A model generated the notes under the pieces. That model ran no database searches and was not told the origin of the DNA. It worked only from the letters and a program-made list of their open reading frames with translations. A DNA stretch of 64,000 nucleotides from Acrasis kona (Eukaryota > Heterolobosea > Eutetramitea > Acrasida > Acrasidae). This document shows positions 31,080 to 42,000 of this stretch, in pieces. Positions within the stretch are counted from its first letter, which is position 1; every line of letters starts with the position of its first letter. The translations under genes and the position numbers were made by a program. The stretch is taken from NCBI GenBank assembly GCA_026419775.2, contig JAOPGA020001336.1:19862-83861 (forward strand), given 5' to 3'.

Positions 31080-32900
31080 TTGACTTATCAAAATAAAGAG
31101 GAATATGATTTCGTCGGTGTCGCACCAGAATCCCAATTGGTCCAAGCTGAACATAATCACGATAATGATGCTGTTTATATCATCTTTGTTTATCAAAATA
31201 ATGAAACCGAACGAATCGAACGATGTGGACTTTTGAGAGAAGGATTGATAACCTTTTGTGGAAGCGAAGACGTGACCTTTGATCACATAACACATTTTGT
31301 TCAACATGTAAATGATGAAATCAATTCAAGAAGGTTTTTTTTGAACACAAGAAAAAGAGGTAGATTATAACAATGTCAATCGTTTCTCTAGATTTCGTAA
31401 CCCACGTGGATCACAAAAACTATTATCTTTGGAAAAGAACGTCAGAGAATATTTTATAAAAACACCACTCGGACTTGCACTACACTAGCGATCAGATATT
31501 CTCAGCAATAAAGTATGTTATTATTTTACTATCACACTAAATAGTTAGGTTATATCGAAAAAAGTTAGCAAGCACCATAGTCGTTACTGAAGAACAAAGA
31601 AACATCTACCAAAGAAACATTTTAATTGGTATCGAAGACCAAAGTGAAGATAAATGGGAGTTGATGAGCGATGATGAATATGAACAAGATGATGAAGGGT
31701 GCGATGAAATAATCATATCTCTTAAGTTAGCTTCATTTATTGTATAAAAATATCAACGTCAATATTGGTCAAAGTAGTGAAAGTGGCCTTTGATAGCTCC
31801 TGTTCGTCCTAAGTAACTTTAGCTTTAAAATAGTCAAGTTCTTCTTCACAAACTTGATTGCAATGCAATGCTCACATACTCTGATGAGTGGTGAACGGCT
31901 TCTCTTAGCTACAGAGTTCGATGGAATGATGTTGATAACCATGTTCCTGATTGAAGGTTTCAACATGGAAAATAGTTTAATTAACAGTTTCTTTTTTGTA
32001 AATGTATTACTTTCGTTTAAAACAGGTTGATTCAAGAAAACTACCAGTTGTTTGTAATCAATGACATTGACATTCCAACACAAACATTGACAGGTACAAC
32101 CTTGCATTTTCTTTTAAAAACAAGGACAAGCCTGATAGTTTATTGATAGTTTTACAACCTCCTTCAATGGTTATTGATGAGTTACCTTACACTGAAATTA
32201 AATGTATACAAATCACAGAGAAGGTGATTGCTCATGTTCACAATTTGCCTTGCAAACACATAGTAGGTAACCTGGCAATTTATGAGCCTGATAATAGCGG
32301 CGGTTTCTCCAATAAAGGTCGACCCAAGATGTTTTATTACTTTAGGTATACCCGCTGTTTTTGAAGTGGAATATTCAATGGAGAAGGTCACAAGGTCTAT
32401 TCCATTAACGGATTGGACAAAAATTGGGAAATGCACTTTTCAAACATTCTGCAAATTAACCATGTAAGTACTTTATAGTGATGTTCATTTTAAACCTTCT
32501 AATTCAGATTCCATGATGCATATTGTGATGCTTACCCAGATTATGATACTGTCCAATCATTACAGTTACAATCTCTGACATTGTACAATCCAACAAAAAT
32601 AGAAGATCTCTGCTCCCTCGGCTCTAGTACCAGCAAAAAACCAACCGTACTAACACATCGTTCAAGACCTACATTGGCAGTACTCGAACAGATGGTAAAC
32701 TTTGCATTGAACTGTTCGCATCAGGAAAGGCATTTAGCTTACTGCCACCCAACTCGAACTCGCTGGGCCTTACTTGAGAAAACACAATGATTATCTTTAC
32801 TGTAAAACCCCAGGGTGGGAAACACTGAATGTTGCGGTGAAACCAAGGAGAAATGTCAATATCATCCGATCGGATAATAAAAATAATTTTGAATGATGTG
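31080..32900 (+). pseudogene. Region of broken plus-strand reading frames, possible relic gene(s)
   Basis: No intact gene fits here although protein-like segments occur in changing frames. Pieces: 31081-31367 (acidic, with GVAPESQLVQAEHNHDND); 31383-31500 in another frame (GSQKLLSLEKNVREYF); about 31537-31746 after an intron-like GTATGT...TTAG (RKKLASTIVVTEEQRNIY, then Asp/Glu-rich); 32145-32310 (PSMVIDELPYTEIKC); 32342-32462 (VFEVEYSMEKVTRSIPL); and 32661-32777 (ELFASGKAFSLLPPNS), continuing in yet another frame to about 32888. Several pieces join through plausible short introns, others only by frame shifts. The LPP motif after a hydrophobic strand faintly recalls archaeo-eukaryotic primases, but this is a weak lead. 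Either one or two decayed genes, or a gene with unusual splicing. Confidence 0.4.
31769..32107 (-). CDS. Small hypothetical ORF, doubtful
   Basis: 112 codons from an ATG at 32107 on the minus strand inside the relic region. It is the only open frame of that length there with a normal start. The sequence is basic and Leu-rich (KKKLLIKLFSMLKPSIRNM) without recognised domain or obvious coding bias. It could be a gene fragment or chance; recorded because nothing else explains 31.75-32.1 kb. Confidence 0.25.
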   Translation of the reverse strand: MQGCTCQCLCWNVNVIDYKQLVVFLNQPVLNESNTFTKKKLLIKLFSMLKPSIRNMVINIIPSNSVAKRSRSPLIRVCEHCIAIKFVKKNLTILKLKLLRTNRSYQRPLSLL

Positions 32901-33231
32901 CACCCTGATGATGTAAGCATGTATTGTGTTGGCAGTGGGTGCAATAGAGTAGGAGAATGATAATCTCTAATAAATAGTCGATGAGTTTAAGCATGCTGTA
33001 AAGCCCCTAAATAAATGACAGCTTTCCGCTTATGAAATATTGCATCCCTTGATTTTTCACTACTAAAGTGACATTGCTATGCTTGTATTCATGTACGCTC
33101 AAGACCAATCAAACCACAAAATGATTAATTAAACCTCCCAAGGTTCCAATATGTGCTGGTGGGACACAAAGCTGGCGTCTTGATTCCCATCAGATCAAGA
33201 TTGTAATTATAGTCAACGTCACAAACACGTC
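32901..33231. other. Intergenic (about 330 nt)
   Basis: 5' flank of the ER-type LRR gene. No feature recognised. Confidence 0.35.
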
Positions 33232-34629
33232 ATGCACAAAGCAGCATTCTTTTTTACACTGATCTTCTGTTTGACGTTATTTACAAGACAAGAAGGTTTG
33301 TTACTCTACTGTACAAATTGAGATCTAACCATTACAGAGGTACAAGTATCCTCTACCCCTGTGATTCATAACGAGTTGAATGTAATAAATGACCTAGAAC
33401 ACGAAAAGGTCACAATTGAACAAATAATTTCCACCTTTGTGGATAGAGCTCTTGAGAAAAGTGACCTCTTCATTCGCAACATACCAATATCCACAGTAGA
33501 AGATGCAAAGATTGTATCAAGTGCTGCAGCAAAAATCAAGGATATCACAAGGGTTGTATTTAGTAAGAATGGTGAGCAAACAGAGGAATCAGAGCAAGAT
33601 TCTCATGTTCTCAAGGATGATGTTGTCCAAGAGCTAGCCAAAGGTCTTTCGCAAAGCCCCAACTTACGCGTGCTGGCATTCACCAAGAATAGATTTGAAA
33701 GCGCAAAATCATGTGCTTCAATTGCTGATCTATTGAGCAGATCGGACAGCAAAATTGAAAAATTCTACTTGTATCGCAACAACATCACAGATTCCTCGTG
33801 CTTACAGAAGTTGGCCGAGCCATTTAAGGCCGAACAACCAGAGTCCGTCAATGTAACAAACAAGCTATTCAAAGTGGTCATTTTAGAGAATCAAATCAAA
33901 CAAGAGGAGATGAAACACCTAATTTCCCTAATAGAGTCTTCTAAGCTCAACATCACAGAGTTGGTTTTGCGTAACGCTGGATTAAACTCAGGAACCGCCG
34001 CACTCTTGAGCAAGTCATTATCCTCCGAAAAGAACAAGCTGACTAGACTTGACGTTGGAGAGAACGTAGACCTTGGACTTGAAGGATTCAAAACACTTTG
34101 CCAGGCCATATCTTCATCAAACAGAGTCACCCATCTCGACATTTCAAACGCCAACTTGGAGAGCGTCGACGCGGTCAAGACACTCAGCAGTTTAATCACC
34201 AACACAAAGACTTTGGTCAGAGTTGATTTGAGCGACAACAAGATTGGAGATCAAGGACTTTCTATACTTTTAGACACATTGAAGAACAAACCAAGCCTAA
34301 CCAAAATTGACATTAGCGGAGCGGGATTGACCGATCTTGGTGTGACCTCATTGGTCGATGCCGTTGAAAACAAAACCATTGCTTTGACCAAGATTAATTT
34401 GTACAGACAGGATGTGAGTGATGACAAATTACAAGTAAGAGTGGTGAACAATGACATGGTAATCAAGAGCGAATACTTTGAAGAGAATGACGATGATAAC
34501 TATGATGACGACGAGGACGATGATGAGTATGGAGACGATGACGAAGATGATGAAGATGATGAGGAAGAAGATGACGTGGATGAGGAACGACCCAAAAACA
34601 ATAAAGAAACTGTGAGAGATGAATTGTAA
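33232..34629 (+). CDS. Leucine-rich-repeat protein of the ER lumen (signal peptide, acidic tail, C-terminal RDEL)
   Basis: Two exons: 33232-33295 and 33338-34629; intron 33296-33337 (42 nt). Product 451 residues. Exon 1 encodes a signal peptide (AAFFFTLIFCLTLFT). Residues about 85-365 are LRRs of the ribonuclease-inhibitor/NLR type (LTRLDVGENVDLGLEGF, VTHLDISNANLESVD, LVRVDLSDNKIGDQGLSIL, LTKIDISGAGLTDLG). The C-terminal 60 residues are almost entirely Asp/Glu, like the low-affinity Ca-binding tail of calreticulin, and the last four residues are RDEL, an ER-retrieval signal of the KDEL type. The order signal peptide, ligand-binding repeats, Ca-buffer tail, retrieval signal points to an ER lumen protein. 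The stop forms TAATAAA (34627-34633). Confidence 0.87.
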
Positions 34630-34682
34630 TAAAAAAACCTTTAGTCAACTACTGTTGTTCGAAGCCAACGTCTACAAATCAA

Positions 34683-35731
34683 ATGGCAGTAACCGTGTCC
34701 AAGGCTACTATGCGTGACTGCATGAGGCGACTCGCCAAAACTTACGAGGAGTCAGCGGGGACTGCCTACGCTGGATTGAATGAGGAGGATTCGCTTCCTG
34801 ATGTAGCTGGGATGACAGCATTTGAGGCTCGTAAAATTATCATCACCAAAAAGATCGACCTTACAAGGAAGGTATGCGTCCATGATATTCATTTGTTGAT
34901 TTTTAGAAAATAGCCGAAAGAGACGAAATCGGAAGAACTAGGCAAGGAGGTCCTGATAGACTTGTTAGATTGAACAACAACATTAAAAAGATGATAAAAT
35001 CAATCTTTACAGATTTCGACGAAATGAAGCAGCTACAGGTTAGAAATCTCAACAAGAGGGTAAACATCTCAAAAATCTATTTCGCAAACTAATTCAAATA
35101 GTTGTTCTTCTCTACTGCTATTAAAATACAACAAAAAAAGGAACAAGATGCTAAAGAAGCAGAGGATATCATATTGCTAGCCGAACACGTTTTAGCTCTA
35201 GAAAATGAGGATAAAAAGAGATTTGGGAACAAAAACAAAGATGTGAGCAGCATGGCCTCCAAGGTTAAGAAGCAACTATTGCAAGGTCTGATGACAAGTA
35301 ATGAAGAGGCTAAGACCAGTGATGGTCAACCTATCAAAACCGAAGATGATTTAGATCAGCTGGGATTTAACGATTTACCTGAATTAGATATAAGTCAGTC
35401 GCTAGTAAGAGTAGAAAACAACAAAGCGGAGTTAAGTCAGGCCTTAGATGCGTTTAGTACAAAAGTTGAAAAATTGTCGGTAATAGCAAAGAGTATTAGT
35501 GTCGAATTGGACGAACAAGGTAATATGGTGGATGATTTGGACGAGAAGGCGAAAAAAGAAGTAGAGAGATTAGAAAATCTGAACCAAAAAGTCGAAAAAG
35601 CATTAGAGAAAAGTGGAGGAATTATGAAATATTTAGCCGTTTTGATATTTTTGATTATTGCCTGCATGGTCTTCGCCCTTTTGTATATACTAGTTGTCAA
35701 GTACATTTCGCCAATAACAAAAAACCTTTAA
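34683..35731 (+). CDS. Qc-SNARE-like tail-anchored protein (SYP7-like)
   Basis: Three exons: 34683-34871, 34907-35059, 35102-35731; introns 34872-34906 (35 nt) and 35060-35101 (42 nt). Product 323 residues. The N-terminal 130 residues are helical (FEARKIIITKKIDL, IKKMIKSIFTDFDEM). Near residues 225-285 is a SNARE-type heptad stretch with a central Gln layer, AKSISVELDEQGNMVDDLDEK, followed by VERLENLNQKVEKALEK and a C-terminal TM anchor (YLAVLIFLIIACMVFALLYI). The motif ELDEQxxxxDDLD is typical of Qc-SNAREs; overall layout is like plant SYP7. It would act in membrane fusion, organelle not determined. Confidence 0.75.
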
Positions 35732-35756
35732 TTTTGTAAACACAAGTTGGAGAACA

Positions 35757-36616
35757 ATGGGTGATCTAAGGGAGAGATGCACAAGCTTGATTAATTTAAT
35801 GTCTGAGCAAGTAAATTCAATATTTGTTTAAATTCTGAATACAAGATGACGCAACTACCTAATAATAACATAACTGACAATCAGGCCTCAAACAATGCAA
35901 CATATCTAAAGACGATTGATTTCCTACAAAAAGGTTTGTGCAAACCTCCCTTTATGATAACAATATTTAGAACTGCAGGATCGACTAGAACTGATCAACG
36001 ATTTGAAAGCAATGTTAGAGACTAGAGTGAATGGGCCCGGATCTACTATGATTGTTCAAATTGAAGACTTGCATTCTGTTCTGAGCACCTCACTATCAGT
36101 AAGTTTCCTCCAAGAACCTTCAATAAATATACAAGTGTGTCAACAACATAAGCCACAAATTTGAGTTTATTGTCCAAAACACCACAAATGAAATTAAAAA
36201 GTTCGTTTCCATGCTAACTATGGAAGTTGCTGTTATCGACCATCAAATATTCCAACAGTAAGTTCTTATACTTGTTCAGTCATTACATTGTATAAAGAAG
36301 AGAAACCCTCGAAAGGTTGATGCTAACATGTGATCAAGTAATTGGTGAGAGGGATCAGCTCAAAATTGAAGTTGCCATGATTAACAAGGATTTGAACGAA
36401 AAAATCTTCAAGCTGAACGAGAACCTTATTTCCACTCAACAAAAGAACGACCAACGACTTGCAGATCTGAGAAGAGAGGTAAGTGTGAAGATTATACTAT
36501 ATCTAAATTTCAAACAGTACGAAGAAAGACTAATCGACTCTAGAACTGATCATGAGGTCCAAAGACTGAGAGCTGAGGTGACAGAGTTGAGAAGAAGGTT
36601 GAATAATAAATTGTAA
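35757..36616 (+). CDS. Small coiled-coil protein in six exons
   Basis: Exons 35757-35810, 35846-35933, 35971-36098, 36136-36257, 36298-36478, 36518-36616; introns 35-40 nt. Product about 223 residues. The last intron (36479-36517, 39 nt) is a multiple of three without a stop, so it could be read through or retained; its GTAAGT donor and CTAAAT...ACAG end argue that it is spliced. Coiled coil at about residues 50-90 (LQDRLELINDLKAMLETR) and 130-220 (IEVAMINKDLNEKIFKLNENL, VQRLRAEVTELRRRLNNKL). Family not recognised. It begins 25 nt after the SNARE-like stop on the same strand. Confidence 0.68.
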
Positions 36617-36651
36617 TGTTAGTAAACCAAGTTTGTTAAATTGAATTTATC

Positions 36652-37124
36652 ATGTCTGGGAAGTACAACAATAACATCGAGCACGACTTTGTCCAAAAGC
36701 ATATTCCTGAATGTAACATAAAAGTACATACACCAATGAAATGGGTACCAAAAAATTCTGGAAATGCTAATGTTGATGCACCAAAAGAAGATTATTACAT
36801 TATGGAAGCGAACAAAAATCAAAAACCATTAACTGAAAAAGAGGAAAAAAGCATACAATACGGAAAACTTTTCAAATCTTTGATGGGAACACAATGTGGT
36901 AAGGCAGCGGCCACATCGGCGGGTGCGGCTAGCATTCTAGGCACCTTATACGTTAGAACCAGAGTACCCCAGAGTAAGTGGCATGACGTTTGTGTAACTT
37001 TTAAATCTTAGAACTTCGAACTGGTTCCAAATACTTTGATGGAGTTGTGTATCCGTTCGCAATAGCATTTATAGTTAGTTTCGTCGCGTGCAGGCAGTAT
37101 AATCTCAAACAAAATAAATTGTAA
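36652..37124 (+). CDS. Small membrane protein, unknown family
   Basis: Two exons: 36652-36973 and 37012-37124; intron 36974-37011 (38 nt). Product 144 residues. N-terminal 85 residues are polar (HTPMKWVPKNSGNA), then two hydrophobic segments, KAAATSAGAASILGTLYV and VVYPFAIAFIVSFVAC, followed by a short basic tail. Two TM helices close to the C-terminus with a loop RTRVPQKLRTGSKY suggest a mitochondrial or ER membrane protein. No family recognised; it starts 35 nt after the previous stop. Confidence 0.65.
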
Positions 37125-37198
37125 TTATGATGATATTTTTGGGTTTCTCCTAGTTGTTTAATTTGTACATTTCATAAAATCAATCAAAAACAAATCAT

Positions 37199-39046
37199 AT
37201 GACTACATCAAACGTCCTCGATCTCGCTAAACTTTGGTTAGAGACAGATGTATTCGCTCATACAAGATTAGAAATAGAACAATTGTTGGCTAACAATGAT
37301 GAGAAGGAGCTCACGATAAGGTTACAAGAAAGAATAGCATTTGGAACGGCTGGTCTAAGAGCGCGAATGGCGGCAGGGTTTTCATGTATGAATGAGTTAA
37401 TAATTATACAAACTACTCAGGGATTGGTCAAGTACCTCGCGTCTCAACAGTTGGAGAATGACAAACAGCGTGGAATTGTGATTGGCTATGATGGAAGGCA
37501 CAACTCAAAGAATTATGCACAACTCACCGCAATAGTATTTTTAAGCAGTGGATACACTGTGCACCTATTCCCACAACTAGCGTGCACCCCGATCGTTCCA
37601 TTCTCTGTTATTGAATTAAATTGTGTTGCAGGAATCATGATCACAGCCTCCCATAATCCCAAAATGGATAATGGATACAAGTTATACTGGCACAATGGAT
37701 GTCAAATTGTAGAACCACATGATGAAGGCATTTCAAAATGCATCTTGCAAAACTTGGCAGTGTGGCCTCAAGTCAAGTCCATGATTCCAACAAACTACAT
37801 TCCAGACAGTAATGACACATGGATCGCGCCCAACCATCTACTTAAGGACCCAAGCGCACAGATTGACAATTACTTTAACAAGATTAAACAATATTCCCAC
37901 AACCACTCCATCAATGCCTCCAGAAAAAATCCCATCACATATACGGCCATGCACGGCGTGGGAGCGCCTTGGGTCACTCGTGCCTTCCAAGTGTTCGACC
38001 TCCAACCATACATTCCAGTGTCACAACAAATCCTACCCGATCCAGACTTTTCAACCGTCGCTTATCCCAATCCAGAAGAAGGAAAAGGAGCGCTGTCGTT
38101 GGCCATACAAACTGCACAACAACACGATTCAAAACTAATACTTGCCAACGATCCCGATGCAGATCGGTTGGCGGTTGCAGAGAGACAGACTGATGGTGAG
38201 TGGCGCATCTTTAACGGAAATGAAATTGCCGTCCTGATGGCCCACTGGGTGTGGACGCGTCACAAGAAGCAATTCAACCCATCACCTCAACAAGCATCCA
38301 ATTGCGTCATGATCAACAGCACAGTAAGCAGCAAGATTTTAAGAGCCATGGCCCATCACGAAGGGTTTCGATACGAAGAGACATTGACTGGATTCAAATG
38401 GATCGGCAACAAGGCGCACGACGAAATCAAAAACGGTCGCACATTTTTATTTGGATACGAAGTGGAGATTGGATTCTTGGTGGGAGACATTAGTTTGGAT
38501 AAAGATGGGGTGAGATGTGCCGCCATCTTTGCGGAGATGGCCCTCGATTTATATCACGAAAATCAAATCACCCTCGCTCGTCACCTGGAAGATTTGTACG
38601 ATTTATACGGACACTATCTGATGCGCACTCGTTATTACTTTTGTGACAAGGCCGATAAATTGATCGCGGTCATGAATCAAATCAGAACCATGGGCGACGA
38701 CGGGAGCTATCCGAAGAGGATTCCTAATCTAGTGGACAACGCTCGACCTGATTTTGTGATTCGGAGCGTTCGTGATTTGACATGTGGAATCGACACCAGT
38801 CAACCAGATGGTAAACCTACGCTACCCACCACGCCTAATGCACAGATGATTACATTTACTTTTGAAGACTCGAGCACGTGTACGCTGCGTAATAGCGGAA
38901 CGGAACCGAAGCTCAAGTATTACGTTGAAGTCAACGACAAGAATAAAGAGGCGGCACAGGTCAAGTTGCAACAATTGACGTACAGCGTGCTGAATTACTT
39001 GTTGAGACCACAAGAAACTGGATTGGTGGCACCAAAAGATGAATAA
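37199..39046 (+). CDS. Phosphoglucomutase/phosphopentomutase, PGM2-type
   Basis: 615 residues, single exon, ATG at 37199. All alpha-D-phosphohexomutase signatures are present: FGTAGLRARM (substrate loop), the catalytic phospho-Ser at about residue 151 in ITASHNPKMDNGYK, the metal site NDPDADRLAVAE, the sugar loop GFKWIGNKAHDE followed by FLFGYEVEIGFL, and the C-terminal phosphate loop LRNSGTEPKLKYY. Length and the TASHNPxxDNGYK wording fit the eukaryotic/bacterial PGM2 group, acting in glycogen/trehalose or nucleoside-sugar metabolism in the cytosol. Convergent with the CFAP74-like gene; AATAAA overlaps the stop. Confidence 0.95.
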   Translation: MTTSNVLDLAKLWLETDVFAHTRLEIEQLLANNDEKELTIRLQERIAFGTAGLRARMAAGFSCMNELIIIQTTQGLVKYLASQQLENDKQRGIVIGYDGRHNSKNYAQLTAIVFLSSGYTVHLFPQLACTPIVPFSVIELNCVAGIMITASHNPKMDNGYKLYWHNGCQIVEPHDEGISKCILQNLAVWPQVKSMIPTNYIPDSNDTWIAPNHLLKDPSAQIDNYFNKIKQYSHNHSINASRKNPITYTAMHGVGAPWVTRAFQVFDLQPYIPVSQQILPDPDFSTVAYPNPEEGKGALSLAIQTAQQHDSKLILANDPDADRLAVAERQTDGEWRIFNGNEIAVLMAHWVWTRHKKQFNPSPQQASNCVMINSTVSSKILRAMAHHEGFRYEETLTGFKWIGNKAHDEIKNGRTFLFGYEVEIGFLVGDISLDKDGVRCAAIFAEMALDLYHENQITLARHLEDLYDLYGHYLMRTRYYFCDKADKLIAVMNQIRTMGDDGSYPKRIPNLVDNARPDFVIRSVRDLTCGIDTSQPDGKPTLPTTPNAQMITFTFEDSSTCTLRNSGTEPKLKYYVEVNDKNKEAAQVKLQQLTYSVLNYLLRPQETGLVAPKDE

Positions 39047-39081
39047 AGTATTTTTTAATTGTTACATTGTTTACATTTACT

Positions 39082-42000
39082 TCACTGTGTCAGTACCTGT
39101 CCTCTTAGGTAGATTACAAGTTCGTAGGGGTTGTTGGTGTATGGATCTTTTGCTGTACATTTCAACGTGGTCTCTATCCATGCATCGATACCTTCTATTT
39201 GGACCTGATCAATGGTGGCTTGAGTGGGACAGAATTTGATGTTGATGGACTTTTTGGATCCAGATTCTAACGTCCCTTTGGATGGATCGATGGAAAATCC
39301 GTTCGAAATGTCTTGATCGCTCAGCGAATCAAACACATAATCAGTTTTTACTGTGGTGCTGGATTGCTTTGATTTTGTCAGTCCAATCTCCAACACTATG
39401 GTGTGGGTTTCTCCCAGTTTTACATTACAAAAAGCATATTCTAATTCTTGTTTCGATTTGGTCTGAGCTTGTCGAATAGAAGCAAATGGATCCTCAAACA
39501 AAAAGGCCTCCTCGTCTTCATGGATGAAGAGAGGTGCCAACGGTTTATTAATTACATTCTCTTCGACAAAAGCTTCTTCCTCCTCTGCTTTGACCTGCTT
39601 AGTCCTTTGACCCTGCTTGATGGGTGACTTATTTCGATCCTGCGTCTTGTTCGATTCCAGTTTACTCGCTTCAACAACCGTCTTGCTGTTCACATCCAAT
39701 ATACAATAAATACCAACATCCCAAGCCCTACCAAGCAAATTAATCTTCTTCTTGTGTATGGCTCCACCGTAACTCAGTGTCATCAACGACTTGAATTCCT
39801 TATCACAGGTGTGGTCGGGTTTAAATGTTATTTTTACTTGCACCTTATCATCACAAGCAATACTTCCATTACAAGGTGTCACCGAGAAGGCATTGACACC
39901 ATTATGGTTGACTGGATGAGTAAACCTCTTATCGAACTCGATATGAAACGATATTGGCATTTCGCTTCCATGGTTTTGTAACGTCATCACCTCCTCCCTG
40001 ACATCACCAACGGTCACATCGCCCATGTTCAAACTATTACCCTCCATAGCATGAACATCATGATTAGAAGAGAATTGTACGCTCATTCGAGGCACCTGAC
40101 CAGATCCACACAACATCAACTGTGCGTTATTAGTGTTGGTGGATAAAATCTCCAATCGAGTGCTACTCTCTTGGCTCTGAGATGGTTTGAAACAAATCGT
40201 AACGGGCACACAAGCACCGTCACGAACAAGAATACTAGTATTAGGTAATGGATCAGAAACAGAAAAACAAGAATCAATCATATTACGGTCCTGCAGAACA
40301 ATTTTGGTTCGATTGCCGCTGTGGTTGGTTATATAAACAGTTTTCAAGTGAGCGTGATGTAACGCAACGGTACCAAAGTGAATAGAGTCCAAGTGCACTT
40401 GTTGCTCTTGATTAGCGGTCATGGCAGCGGTGGTATTGGCGTCGTCTAATGGTTTTGTTTCCGAAATGATCAAGCTGGCCATGACCAACGTGGCATGTAC
40501 TTGCAAGAAGATGCAACCCAATTCATAGTCACGTATCACACAAGGTATCACGAAGCTCTTGTGTCTGCTCCATGGTTCATTCTCTCCGCTGCACTCCCAA
40601 TCCTTGAATAGATCCAGCGACGAAGGAGTGACTACATTGGTCGTCGTATCCGCGCCCAACAAAGTATCCAATGAATGTTCATCGGGTACCTTTATTTCAA
40701 TCTCATCCTCTTCTTGCTTTGATTTCATTTTTTTTTACAGCAGAAGCCTTCTTTGGCGAAGTTGGTTTCTTCGTAGGTGATTTCGACTTGTTACCGCCGC
40801 CAACTACTGCTCCATCCACAAGATGATGATGATCGGATGGAACGGGTGAAGAATGACTCAACTCCTTATGAATCTACTACCAATGGTTTTGGCGCAGTGA
40901 ATTTCATGGTGGCGAACGTACTTGATTTGGGTGCGATGACTCCGCTGGGCACATCGAACACGATACCGCTGTCCATGGGCGGCACCAATCGATAATGACG
41001 TTCCTTCTTGGTCACGTTGATCAACTCCACCGCTCTCTCATGATAATCACCCACCGCAACGCTTGCCAACTTCAAGTGATTGACTGCGAATCGAACTGGC
41101 GGCTGTACGCCCGATGCAGTACAAGGTATGGTCAATATTTGATTTCTATCCGTTTTGATGGCCAATTTAAAGTGATAGTCGATGGCAGCCCTCGCAGACA
41201 TTTCTACGCGTAGGTCCAAGCACTCCTTTGCTAATATAACGCCGAATCCATCCTCCGGGTGCACCCTAATCTCTGGCGGAACGTTTACGAATCCAAACCT
41301 TTGACTCAAACAAGAATGATTGGTCATTTTAATGTTCACGCTGATGGATTCGTCGACGCTACATTCGCCAAAGTGTATGATGCCCGGTTCGATGGATATG
41401 CCCGACGTGGTGATGGTGGCCATGAAATCAAACACGACGGGCATCGCTTGATCAGGCACGCGAATCACGATGGGCCACTTTGATCCTGCCGTCGCCATCG
41501 GTAAAAATCTCCATCGCAATCGCTCAATATATCAGCGCCAGGTCTAAATTTCATTTGTACCACCAATGGTTTATCGGTCTGTACGAATCCAGTTTTGGGC
41601 ACGAAGCACAAGTGTTTTTTGAGTGATTTGGGTGCTTTGAACTGACACCTCATCGAATTGGTTCCTCTGTTGTGCACCAGAATGGTGTCCCTGTATAAAG
41701 TATCGACGTAGCACGTCTTCATGTCGAATGCATTCTTTTCCAAATAAACGCTCACGTCCCTCGCTTTGCCCACCAGTCGCAATTCGATGGGAGGCGTTTG
41801 TTGATCGTCGTCGAATAGAATGATCAATTGGCTGTGGAACGGACCAGGTGTCTTTGGAGAGAAGGTGACTTGTATCGAAGCGGAAGAAAACTTTGGTACG
41901 TAACCACTGGTACACGACACGTTCAACACTCGATCGTCTTGTTGCGAATTCTTGGTCATGACGGCATGTAATTGAATGGCATCGCCAGTCAATCGAAAGC

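Noticed and set aside
34463-34648. His/Leu-rich minus-strand frame
   Set aside because: It is the antisense of the Asp/Glu tail of the LRR gene.
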